From Candidatus Woesearchaeota archaeon (GTDB lineage Archaea; Nanobdellota; Nanobdellia; SCGC-AAA011-G17; JACPIM01), in contig JACPIM010000020.1 of the NCBI GenBank assembly GCA_016188045.1, positions 1-36,282 of the forward strand: DNA of 36,282 nucleotides. Reading direction: 5' to 3'. Shown one piece after another: positions 24,115 to 32,045 of the stretch. The translations under genes and the position numbers were made by a program. Each line of letters opens with the position of its first letter. The stretch's first letter is position 1. The notes below the pieces were generated by a model, which was not told the origin of the DNA, ran no database searches, and was given only the letters and a program-made list of their open reading frames with translations.

Positions 24115-25733
24115 TTTTTACCTAATATGTGTTCCTTTGCTCTTATTTTTGCTTCAGAATCTCCTCTAGCAAAGGGATAGTCATTGTAATCAACAAAACC
24201 CATTAATGCAGCTATTTCTGGATTTCTTTTAGAAGCCAAGGCATGCATCTTTTGTGCTACCTTTCTATAACTAGAATGACCTTGTGGTATCGTTCTTATC
24301 TCTGTTAAGTGCATTAATTCACGAGGATTCATTCCCATATTCCACCTAACATTAAATCCAAATAAAACAGTATATTGTGCCTCATAAGGAAAATCTTGGC
24401 ATAATTTCTCATACAAATCAGCAGATCTGTCTCTAGCGTCTTCTACTATACTACCTAAGCCCACTTCGATTATTTCCTCAGGAATAAAAAAACCAAGCCG
24501 TGTAGTCAATTTCTGTCTTTGCTGTGTTAACATTCTATGCCTATGTAAATCTCTAAAAATCCCAAAGTCCCCTTGTATATCATAAGTAAATGGATAACCA
24601 AACTCTAATCCACGTCCTGGTCTGTCTCTTCTGTTTTTTCTTTCTCCATTGTATACTTTCAAAATCTCTAATTTTTTGCTATAAGGTAGCAGGGAAACAA
24701 CTTCTCTTATCTGCTCTGTTGGATGTTCTAAAAACGGAAATAGCATAATAGCTATTGTATGATCTAAATACTCTCTTGCATTGGTCGGATTATCCAGCAA
24801 AACAACTTGATCTGCGGTTCTTGGAGAAACACCGGCAAATAATCTTGTTGCAAGAGTTTGCATTGCCGCTTCTTTTGCCATTAAGTAATTACTAGGTTTT
24901 GCTCTTTCAATATATCTTTTTATATATTTATCTAGTTCTCGATGCGCTAATCTTGCAAGCCCATCCATTTCATCTAAGGAAGAGGAATACATTTCAGTTA
25001 ATAGCCCCTGAAAAAATCTTCCGTTTCCAAATATACCCACATTTGTTAATGTTGCAGCAGGTAGAACTACTCTTATTGTATCACATGCCTTTGTTCTTAT
25101 CATTTCCCTATAAGTCTTTTCGAAATCCCTTCTTTCTGTATCATCAGTTAATTCTTCTAATCTTTTTTTACCATCCCAATTTTCCCTTAATTTAAATTCT
25201 GCATTTTCAAGAGACAACCTTCTTCGAAAATGTGTTTGCATCGGTTCTATTAATGAACAATAAGTTTCAAAACAGAAGTTCAAAGTATCTTCGTAATCTT
25301 TAGCATATCTGCTTTTCATAATTCTTAGTTCTCTTAAGAATTTAAACCTCCCTTGTTCATCTTTCTCATCAAATAAAACATATCTGCTTGATTTCTCTAT
25401 TGGCGAACCGCCAATTCTTTTATCCTCAATAAATTTTGTTGCTAAATTTGATACTCCTTCTAAAGCTAAATGAACACCATCGAGTTCGCCTATAGAATCA
25501 TCACCAAAACCAACAAGAACTCTTCTTATAAGATCGTCTGCTTTTTGTGCATCTAATTGTCCTTCTCTTATGAATTCTTGCAAAAGTACTTCTCTAAAAC
25601 CACCCCTTGCCCTACTGTATCTTGCAAAAATTGCTCCTGTTAAACCAAGAACATTGGCAACAAATACTTGTCCATCTATATTTGAGACATGAGGAGCCAA
25701 TAGTGCTTTTTCTTCAGGAGTGAAATTTGGCAT
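24111..25733 (-). CDS. Tandem-domain ThyX-like flavin-dependent thymidylate synthase
   Basis: At 540 residues this is about twice the usual ThyX length, and it looks like two ThyX folds in one chain. The N-terminal copy keeps DSIGELDGVHLALEGVSNLA and a degraded signature (KRIGGSPIEKSSRYV, 105-119) without RHR. It also has an IRVVLPAATLTNVG segment. The C-terminal copy has R398-H-R400 in RDLHRHRMLTQQRQKLTTR, and FNVRWNMGMNPRELMHLTEIR (in part) followed by QGHSSYR. It would make dTMP from dUMP with methylene-tetrahydrofolate and FAD, if active. ThyX is normally a tetramer with sites at subunit interfaces, so a fused pair may form a pseudo-dimer. Arg clearly outnumbers Lys. A TATA-like site near 25754-25766 fits a leaderless start. 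Confidence 0.82.
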   Translation of the reverse strand: MPNFTPEEKALLAPHVSNIDGQVFVANVLGLTGAIFARYSRARGGFREVLLQEFIREGQLDAQKADDLIRRVLVGFGDDSIGELDGVHLALEGVSNLATKFIEDKRIGGSPIEKSSRYVLFDEKDEQGRFKFLRELRIMKSRYAKDYEDTLNFCFETYCSLIEPMQTHFRRRLSLENAEFKLRENWDGKKRLEELTDDTERRDFEKTYREMIRTKACDTIRVVLPAATLTNVGIFGNGRFFQGLLTEMYSSSLDEMDGLARLAHRELDKYIKRYIERAKPSNYLMAKEAAMQTLATRLFAGVSPRTADQVVLLDNPTNAREYLDHTIAIMLFPFLEHPTEQIREVVSLLPYSKKLEILKVYNGERKNRRDRPGRGLEFGYPFTYDIQGDFGIFRDLHRHRMLTQQRQKLTTRLGFFIPEEIIEVGLGSIVEDARDRSADLYEKLCQDFPYEAQYTVLFGFNVRWNMGMNPRELMHLTEIRTIPQGHSSYRKVAQKMHALASKRNPEIAALMGFVDYNDYPFARGDSEAKIRAKEHILGKK

Positions 25734-25787
25734 TCTTTATTAACACAAAATGATTTTTATAAATATTATCCAAGTTTATTGTTTATT

Positions 25788-26432
25788 TTAGAAAATACTG
25801 CTTATATTCTCTATATGATCAACTAATATTTTAGACCACCCCTCTAATCTTCCATAAATCTCTTTATTTTTCAATTTATCAGAATCTATAAACCAACTTT
25901 TGACTAGTTCTTTTTGTTCTATCTTTAGTTCATTTTTCTTTACTTTGGCTAAGTATATTAATCCGAAATGGACAAGACCTATTTCATCTGCCTCATCATT
26001 AATATAGCCTATGTGGTGTAAATCATAATCCTCAGGATTTAAACCTATTTCTTCTTTTATCTCTCTTTGTAAGCTTGAATCTATAATGCTTATGTTTGGA
26101 TTATGGTCATGTGATTCTATATGCCCACCAAGACCTATTGATAGTTTTGAGGCATATCTTTCTTCGGTTGTGGCTCCCTTTGGTGGTCTTTCATATATAA
26201 ATATCTGATTATTATAAACCAAGAGCACATAAGCAATTGCTTGTTTATATGATTTATCTTGTTCTGCTGGTATTTTTTGTGTTGTTGATGTCGAATATCT
26301 AAAAAGAAATCTTTGATTTTTAGAATTAAGAATCAAGCTTAGATAATCGTAAAAATTCTTTTGAACATATCCATTAAATTTTTTTTCTTTGAAAATGAGT
26401 TCTGTTGGTATAGCTAAACAAATTTTTTCCAT
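25788..26432 (-). CDS. NUDIX hydrolase
   Basis: The 214-residue protein has the NUDIX box in modified form: GGHIESHDHNPN followed by QREIKEEIGL (REUxEE complete), with several extra residues between the first Gly and the catalytic helix. It resembles the NUDIX proteins that hydrolyse nucleoside diphosphate derivatives. It lies between the ThyX-like and ThyA-like genes, so a role in cleaning or providing pyrimidine nucleotides is possible. AAATTTATAG at about 26451-26460 is a suitable TATA box for the ATG at 26432. Confidence 0.8.
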   Translation of the reverse strand: MEKICLAIPTELIFKEKKFNGYVQKNFYDYLSLILNSKNQRFLFRYSTSTTQKIPAEQDKSYKQAIAYVLLVYNNQIFIYERPPKGATTEERYASKLSIGLGGHIESHDHNPNISIIDSSLQREIKEEIGLNPEDYDLHHIGYINDEADEIGLVHFGLIYLAKVKKNELKIEQKELVKSWFIDSDKLKNKEIYGRLEGWSKILVDHIENISSIF

Positions 26433-26474
26433 TTATTTTAAAAAAAACTATAAATTTAAATATATTTGTATATC

Positions 26475-27947
26475 CTATAATATTAATTGTTTATCTTGTA
26501 TATATTGTTTTCCAGTTTTTAGAGCTATTTCTGCTTTTTGTAATTCTGATCCCAAATCCAGGGCATGCGAAATCTCTGAAATAAGGTTATTATTTGATAT
26601 TTGTGCAATTAGTTCTCCAGCTACTTTTCCTTCATAATTCCCAATTGGATTGCCATCAATATCTGTGTGTGTTACCTTTATTTTTTCTTCCTCAACTCTT
26701 ATTAAAAAATTACCTTTTTGGTCTATTCTGAAATTTATCAGATTGCCAAATAGAGTTGATCTCATTAATATACTATCCCTATTTTTATCCAAAATCTCTT
26801 TCGTATCTGTCCAGTTTTTATCATATATATGTGCACTGCCGGAGATTGTGGTTAGTGGTCCTATCTTTAATGGTACAGACTTACCTATTTCTTTTGCTAT
26901 CTCTCCTTGCAATCTTCTTAATGCAAAAGCATTTCTTGGCCAGGCCTCATACATATCATTGCTTCTTATATAGACAGTTAGATAAAGCGTATTTTCCTGA
27001 ACCAACACATGAACAAGATTTATACATGGTGGCTCTTTACTTTTGGGATCGTTCTCATAGTTCCAGGTAAAAGCTATCGCTCTCCGGTTATATGGCTCTT
27101 TACTTAATATATCAATTATATTATTAATTTGATCTATCTTGTTTCCATCTTTTAATTGTACTTCTCTCAGCCTTTGACCATAAGTATAGTGTATGTTTTC
27201 AATTTTAATATTTTTTGTAACCTGCGGAATATATTCTTCCAATTCTTCTTTTGAAAACTGAAAATATTCTTCCCATTTTGGTTCAAATGGATCTTCATCA
27301 GTTATCACAGAGAGCACATTTATTAATTCCTTTTGAAATCCGCCATAAGAAGTGGGTTTTGTTGCGCCAAAGCTAGAGATATTATAAAGAATTTCAAGCC
27401 AGGCCCTGCCTATTGTCTTTTCTTTTATTTTTACCACCACAGAATCCGATGGAAGTTTTTCTGGTGGCTCTATCTTGTTGTCTGGAAAAATTTCTGAAGC
27501 GCCATAACTCTCTTTTTTTTCTAATTGGTTTATTTTATTAATAATCTCCTCAAAGGTTTTGCCTCTAAAATCTAGGATTTCAACATTTTGCCTAAACTTG
27601 TTAATTGCTTCTTTTGGGATTTCTTTATGTATTTTAAAGTTTGGTATGCCAATTATATGATTATTTTCATCAACACCATTGTTTTTTAGTGCTAATAAAG
27701 TATCTCCTGCTTTTGCCAAATCCTGACCAGTAACTATTAGACATCTTATATTTTTATTAGCCAAACAATTTCTAAGAATAAAATTTATCCCACCATTAAA
27801 ATATAATTGACCGATTGCACAATATAAATTTGAAGGAATTTTATCTGCTATTAATTTACTTCTAGTCCATAATGTTATTATACCTACATTAGAATTAATA
27901 TTACCAAGAATCAAATTTTCTTTTTCGTTTATGGGCCATTCATACAA
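26475..27947 (-). CDS. MtrA-like (DUF4346-type) domain fused to ThyA-type thymidylate synthase
   Basis: Residues 1-135 resemble the cobamide-binding subunit MtrA: NVGIITLW, RNCLANKNIRCLIVTGQ, then GDTLLALKNNGVDENNHIIG. In MtrA a GH pair supplies the cobalt-ligand His; here it is KA (79-80). Residues about 175-410 are thymidylate synthase: YGQRLR (256-261), RR 288-289, catalytic C308 in PPCINLVHV, RSND (328-331), N339 and HIY (373-375). It should methylate dUMP with methylene-folate. A C-terminal extension of about 75 residues follows. The start is TTG at 27947, supported by GAGGGG 6 nt upstream; the nearby ATG is out of frame. This gives the window a second thymidylate synthase. Confidence 0.8.
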   Translation of the reverse strand: MYEWPINEKENLILGNINSNVGIITLWTRSKLIADKIPSNLYCAIGQLYFNGGINFILRNCLANKNIRCLIVTGQDLAKAGDTLLALKNNGVDENNHIIGIPNFKIHKEIPKEAINKFRQNVEILDFRGKTFEEIINKINQLEKKESYGASEIFPDNKIEPPEKLPSDSVVVKIKEKTIGRAWLEILYNISSFGATKPTSYGGFQKELINVLSVITDEDPFEPKWEEYFQFSKEELEEYIPQVTKNIKIENIHYTYGQRLREVQLKDGNKIDQINNIIDILSKEPYNRRAIAFTWNYENDPKSKEPPCINLVHVLVQENTLYLTVYIRSNDMYEAWPRNAFALRRLQGEIAKEIGKSVPLKIGPLTTISGSAHIYDKNWTDTKEILDKNRDSILMRSTLFGNLINFRIDQKGNFLIRVEEEKIKVTHTDIDGNPIGNYEGKVAGELIAQISNNNLISEISHALDLGSELQKAEIALKTGKQYIQDKQLIL

Positions 27948-27953
27948 TAAAAT

Positions 27954-27959
27954 CCCCTC
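27954..27959 (-). promoter_or_regulatory. Shine-Dalgarno that sets the TTG start of the ThyA fusion
   Basis: On the minus strand GAGGGG ends 6 nt before TTG 27947. A TATA-like TATATAAAAA at about 27991-28000 would give a leader of about 25 nt. The overlapping ATG two nt inside the TTG codon is in another frame, so the TTG is the start. Confidence 0.65.
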
Positions 27960-28076
27960 AATAATTGTACTCAGTTAATTATTTATAACTTTTTATATAC
28001 TAGAGTGCCTAAATTACTTTTATTTTAACAATAAAGTAACAAAAACCTTTTAAATTATAAATAACTAAGAAATATT

Positions 28077-28367
28077 ATGGACCAGGTAACTAAAGAGAAA
28101 TTAGACAAATATTTTCAAGTTACTAAAGCTGCATTAGAGGAAGCTAAAAAATCTCATGAAAACGTTGATATAAATGATTCAACAAGAAAGCATTTCATAG
28201 ACACAGTTGAAAGATATTTGAGTGATGCCGAACATTTTGCTTCTAAATCTGATTTTGTTACTGCTTTTGCTGCATTAAACTATGCACATGGTTGGTTAGA
28301 TGCAGGTGCAAAAATAGGAATATTTGATGTTGATAATTCTGAATTATTTGCTGGTGTCGATAAATAA
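28077..28367 (+). CDS. DUF357 family protein
   Basis: The 96-residue, mostly helical protein matches the archaeal DUF357 family (VERYLSDAEHFASKSDFVTA and AALNYAHGWLDAGAKIGIF). These are small, widespread archaeal proteins of unknown function, often encoded near nucleotide or RNA genes. A TATA-like TTTAAATTATAAATA is centred about 25 nt before the ATG, so the transcript is leaderless. The stop overlaps the start of the next ORF by one base (TAATG). Confidence 0.85.
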   Translation: MDQVTKEKLDKYFQVTKAALEEAKKSHENVDINDSTRKHFIDTVERYLSDAEHFASKSDFVTAFAALNYAHGWLDAGAKIGIFDVDNSELFAGVDK

Positions 28368-28459
28368 TGGAAAACAAAAAAGGAATTTCACAACTTGCGT
28401 GGTTTATTATAGTTGTGGTAATAATAATCATCGTTGGTAAATTCCTCGGTTGGTGGTAA
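28367..28459 (+). CDS. 30-residue single-helix membrane peptide
   Basis: The ORF starts inside the DUF357 stop codon (TAATG at 28365-28369) and ends 9 nt before the UMP kinase gene. The product is MENKKGISQLAW followed by a hydrophobic helix (FIIVVVIIIIVGKFLGWW). The charged N-terminus and one helix suggest an N-in membrane peptide. Translational coupling and intact operon spacing support it as a real gene. Function unknown. Confidence 0.55.
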   Translation: MENKKGISQLAWFIIVVVIIIIVGKFLGWW

Positions 28460-28468
28460 TTTATCAGT

Positions 28469-29143
28469 ATGGTGAAAGTAATAAGTTTGGGTGGAAGCTT
28501 AATAATACCTAATGAAATTGATTCTAATTATTTGAATAAATTTAAAAAAGTAATAATAAAATACTCTAAAAAAGAGAAATTCGTAATTGTTTGTGGTGGT
28601 GGAAGAACAGCCAGAATATACATTAATGCTTTAAGAAAAAATAAGATAAATGAAAAAATATTAGGATATATAGGAATTAGAATTACTAGATTAAATGCCT
28701 GGTTATTAATTAATTTATTCAAAAATAAAGTTTCAGCTAATTTAGCCAAGTCATTGAAAGAAGTTAAGAATCTATTAAATAAAAAAAATATCGTAATTGT
28801 TGGTGGCTTAAGATATAAATCAAACAATACAAGTGACGGAACGGCTGCAACGATTGCGAGCATACTAAAATGCGATTTTATCAATATGACTAACGTCAAA
28901 GGATTATATAGTAAAAACCCAAAACTAAAAGGAGCTAAGTTTATACCTAAGATTACATTTGACGATTTTTACAAAATAGCAAACAAAATTAAGTATAAGG
29001 CAGGCCAACACTTTGTTTTAGATCAATCTGCTGCTAAAATAATTAAAGAAAACAAAATTAAGACCTATATAATAAGCGGCGATTTAAAAAATCTGGAAAA
29101 ATTATTAAAAGAAAAAAAGTTTATGGGTACGGTCGTTGACTAG
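28469..29143 (+). CDS. pyrH: Archaeal-type UMP kinase
   Basis: The 224-residue amino-acid-kinase-fold protein converts UMP to UDP. It has ISLGGSLI (ATP phosphate loop, residues 5-12), VCGGGRTARIYI, IVGGLRYKSNNTSDGTAA and TNVKGLYSKNPKLKG, which follow the archaeal PyrH pattern. The usual final length is matched. It is third in an operon behind DUF357 and the membrane peptide. It supplies UDP on the pyrimidine route, which links it to the thymidylate block upstream. Its 3' end overlaps the opposing gene by 23 nt. Confidence 0.88.
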   Translation: MVKVISLGGSLIIPNEIDSNYLNKFKKVIIKYSKKEKFVIVCGGGRTARIYINALRKNKINEKILGYIGIRITRLNAWLLINLFKNKVSANLAKSLKEVKNLLNKKNIVIVGGLRYKSNNTSDGTAATIASILKCDFINMTNVKGLYSKNPKLKGAKFIPKITFDDFYKIANKIKYKAGQHFVLDQSAAKIIKENKIKTYIISGDLKNLEKLLKEKKFMGTVVD

Positions 29144-29366
29144 TATCTTTTTGTAATCTAACATTACATCCATAATGCCTCATACTCTGTATTACTACAC
29201 CCAAAGCCAACCCATAAACCGTCTTACCTGGATCTTCTGGATGGCTTACGTCTACTCTATCATCTAAAAAAGTGACACTTATGCTACCCGGTTTTATGCC
29301 CATCTTTTCTGCTTCATTTACTGCGTCTCTTAATTCTCCAACTGTTATTAATTTTATTTTTGCCAT
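29121..29366 (-). CDS. Unknown small protein, second gene of a pair
   Basis: An open frame reaches to 29399, but ATG 29366 is 1 nt after the stop of the upstream gene and begins MAKIKLITVGELRDAV, a better start. The 81-residue product has a helix (ELRDAVNEAEKMG), a short strand region (SISVTFLDDRVDVSHPEDPG) and a Tyr-Gly-Leu-Ala segment. I recognise no family. Gly, Arg and Asp are common here and Lys/Asn rarer than in the adjacent UMP kinase. Confidence 0.55.
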   Translation of the reverse strand: MAKIKLITVGELRDAVNEAEKMGIKPGSISVTFLDDRVDVSHPEDPGKTVYGLALGVVIQSMRHYGCNVRLQKDTSQRPYP

Positions 29367-29367
29367 T

Positions 29368-29670
29368 TTAAGCGATGGGTCTTTGTTGCTGTCCAACAAC
29401 CCTTCCCCCGTAAAACTGACTCCTAATTACCATAGGTTCACCATTTCCTCTATAAATGGTTGCTTCTCCATGATACCTTAATAATACGTCTTGCGCGGTT
29501 TTTACAGGTATTAATCCAGAATATACCCAACGACAGGCGTCATCCCCAAAAATTGCTTCAGTTGTTGATCTCCCGTCTCTACCGGCTATGATATGTAGCC
29601 CCATTCTTGTTGCAGGGTTATTTTCTAAATCGTGCGAAAGTTCACTAACATTTCTTTGCCTTTTTGCCAA
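29368..29670 (-). CDS. Unknown Arg-rich small protein, TTG start with GGGGGG ribosome site
   Basis: The 100-residue protein begins at TTG 29670 (MAKRQRNVSELSHDL). A run of six G (29677-29682) on the minus strand is 6 nt upstream, a strong Shine-Dalgarno. Notable segments are GLHIIAGRDGRSTTEAIFG, CRWVYSGL and YHGEATIYRGNGEPM. It has about 11 Arg and only two or three Lys, unlike neighbours rich in Lys. I recognise no family. It pairs with the gene at 29121 (1 nt apart). Confidence 0.6.
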   Translation of the reverse strand: MAKRQRNVSELSHDLENNPATRMGLHIIAGRDGRSTTEAIFGDDACRWVYSGLIPVKTAQDVLLRYHGEATIYRGNGEPMVIRSQFYGGRVVGQQQRPIA

Positions 29671-29753
29671 ATTTATCCCCCCATTAAATATATATTATAT
29701 ATGCTAAATATAGAAATCTTATTATTTATAAAGATTATTATTTTCTTGTATTC

Positions 29754-30204
29754 ATGATAATAATTGTAACAGGTTCAGTTGGCACTGGCAAGACTAAGAT
29801 TGCTAAAGAAATTGCTAAAAAATATAATCTAAAATATCTCGATTTAAATGAGTTAATTATTAAAAACAAGCTATATGAAAAATATGACAAAAGATTAAAA
29901 ACACACATAGTTGATATTAAAAAATTAAATAACTTCTTAATAAAATTAATAAAAAAAGAGAAAAATTTAGTTATAGATTCTCATTTAAGCCATTATTTAA
30001 ACAAAAAATATGTTGATTTATGCATAGTTACCAAGTGTGACATTAAAGTTAAGAAAATATTCAAAAGAAAAAATTAGAGAGAATTTAGATGCAGAAATAT
30101 TAGATGTTTGTTTAATTGAAGCATTGGACAACAAACACAATATTAAAGTAATAGATAATACAAAGGGTTTCAATCAGAATAAATTAAACATAAAAAATAT
30201 TTAA
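29754..30204 (+). pseudogene. Frameshifted AK6/Fap7-like adenylate kinase
   Basis: The first frame (29754-30077) gives GSVGTGKTK (P-loop, 7-15), a typical archaeal AK6 N-terminus, VIDSHLSHYL and CIVTKCDIKVKK. It then runs into FKRKN and a stop. The expected C-terminus (YSKEKIRENLDAEILDVCLI and onward) continues in another frame from 30058 to the stop at 30202-30204. Against the family, about six residues between the two parts (around LKKRLKKRGYS) are also missing. A deletion that is not a multiple of three is therefore likely. Intact AK6 has adenylate kinase/ATPase activity and helps small-subunit maturation. It is a real loss or a sequence error. Confidence 0.72.
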
Positions 30205-31931
30205 TTAGTTAACTGATAACTCGCAATATCAGAACCCAATATCATTTTTAATTGCTCTTTTTTCAATTTATCCAGATATTTTTTATCTTTCATTATTTTA
30301 CCTAATATTTCAACAACATTTTCCCCGCTTATTAAATAAGGGAGGATCACATAATCTGCTTTATTGTTATATAGTTCTTTAGCCTCATGCATATGCTGCG
30401 TTGTTAAAAACACTTTAGGTTTTTTCTCAATTCCATTTAAATAATCCAAAACAACCAAGTTATCTTCCCTAGAGGGTATAGTGGATATTACTACTTTGAC
30501 TTTGTTAAATGGAATCTCTTTCAAAACATCAATATTTGAAACATCAGCATAAAAAGTATTAATTTTTTTCTTATTCAACAGTTTAACAATCTCAGGATCA
30601 TAATCAACAACAAGAATTTTTTTCTTGTTTTTTCTCAAATATTCGATTATGCATCTAGCTAATCTATGGCCCCCTAAAATAAGAACATCATATTTTTTAT
30701 TATTAAATGAATGATTATTTTTCAAAACGCCTTTCCTCTCAAAAATCCATAAATGCCTTTCTAATTTTTTATATATTTTTTCACTATAAATAATCATGTA
30801 AGAGGATAACGTTATTGTAATTATCCCAACAAAAGTAACCAAAGATACATGATACCTAGTTAAATGTCCTAGATTATAACCCAAATTAACTAATATCAAA
30901 GAAAATTCACTTATCTGAGCAACAGCCAAACCAGTAAAAAAACCAACATTCTTCTTATAACCAAAGAGTCCAATTAGCACCATTACAATTAGAGGATTTC
31001 CTATTAAAACAAACAAAGATAATAATAATCCAACTGGTATTACACTGATAATATCATTAAAAGACGTTATTTGTAATCCTAAATAAACAAAAAATAAAAC
31101 TATGAAAAAGTCTCTTAAGGAAACAAGTTTGCCGATTATATCAAATGTATATGGCAAAGAAGCAATGCTAATTCCCGCTAAAAAAGCACCCATCTCTATT
31201 GAAAATCCAAAATATAAAGAAACCAAACTAACAGTAAAACACCAAGCTATGCTAAACATAAATAATAATTCCTGTGACTTAGCTAAATAATTAAATAGTC
31301 TATTTAGAAAATATTTAGAAAATAAATAGACAAAAATTAATAGAAATAATCCATTTTTTATAGTACTTAAGAATAATTCATCAGTATTAACTTTACCACT
31401 TATTCCGCTTATTAAAATCAAAGCGAATATTGCAATAAAATCCTGAACAATTAAAAAGCCAACAGAAATTCTCCCATATAAAGTATCTATAACTTTCTTA
31501 TCAGAAAGTAACTTAACAATAATTATAGTACTACTAAATGTTAAAGCAACACTGATATAAATTGCCGGTATTACTTCAATCCCGATAGCTCTTATTATAA
31601 TATATCCAACCAAAGAAGTAAAAATAACCTGTCCAATTCCAGTTATTAAAGAAATTTTACCGACTTCTTTTAAAACTCTAAAATTTAGACTCAAACCAAC
31701 TATGAACAATAAAAAAGCAACCCCCAGATTGGATAAAGAAACTAAAAAATCACTTTTGCTTATTAATCCAAAAAACAAAGGCCCTAAGATAACACCCGCC
31801 AGTATATACGCCAATATTGAAGGTTGTTTAAATAACTTAGCCAATAAAGCCAGAATAGTGGCAAAAATTATGATAACCGCCAGAGTATACAAAAGTATAT
31901 CTGACGAATTAGTTAAAAAATCTATCACCAT
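30201..31931 (-). CDS. CPA2-family cation/proton antiporter with TrkA-N domain (KefB-like)
   Basis: The 576-residue protein has about 12 membrane helices in the first 390 residues (e.g. LSNLGVAFLLFIVGLSLNF, GMEMGAFLAG-like GFSIEMGAFLAGISIASLPY). A cytoplasmic TrkA-N (RCK) Rossmann domain follows, with VLILGGHRLARCIIEYL and VVDYDPEIVKLL. The third Gly of GxGxxG is Ala. Members exchange Na+ or K+ for H+, gated by nucleotides bound to the RCK domain. There is no C-terminal RCK_C. A leaderless promoter is likely (TTTTAAATAAT near 31958-31968). It converges on the AK6 remnant. Confidence 0.9.
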   Translation of the reverse strand: MVIDFLTNSSDILLYTLAVIIIFATILALLAKLFKQPSILAYILAGVILGPLFFGLISKSDFLVSLSNLGVAFLLFIVGLSLNFRVLKEVGKISLITGIGQVIFTSLVGYIIIRAIGIEVIPAIYISVALTFSSTIIIVKLLSDKKVIDTLYGRISVGFLIVQDFIAIFALILISGISGKVNTDELFLSTIKNGLFLLIFVYLFSKYFLNRLFNYLAKSQELLFMFSIAWCFTVSLVSLYFGFSIEMGAFLAGISIASLPYTFDIIGKLVSLRDFFIVLFFVYLGLQITSFNDIISVIPVGLLLSLFVLIGNPLIVMVLIGLFGYKKNVGFFTGLAVAQISEFSLILVNLGYNLGHLTRYHVSLVTFVGIITITLSSYMIIYSEKIYKKLERHLWIFERKGVLKNNHSFNNKKYDVLILGGHRLARCIIEYLRKNKKKILVVDYDPEIVKLLNKKKINTFYADVSNIDVLKEIPFNKVKVVISTIPSREDNLVVLDYLNGIEKKPKVFLTTQHMHEAKELYNNKADYVILPYLISGENVVEILGKIMKDKKYLDKLKKEQLKMILGSDIASYQLTN

Positions 31932-32045
31932 CTTTTTAAATAAAAACTATTTACTAATTATTTAAAACTTTTGAATTGTTTTTAAGTATTAGAACATACC
32001 GAAAAAGATAGAATTATTTATAAAATAGTGAAATAACATATAATT

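Noticed and set aside
24899..25195. 98-codon ORF antisense to ThyX
   Set aside because: It lies opposite conserved ThyX sequence and has the Leu/Phe/Tyr bias of a shadow frame.
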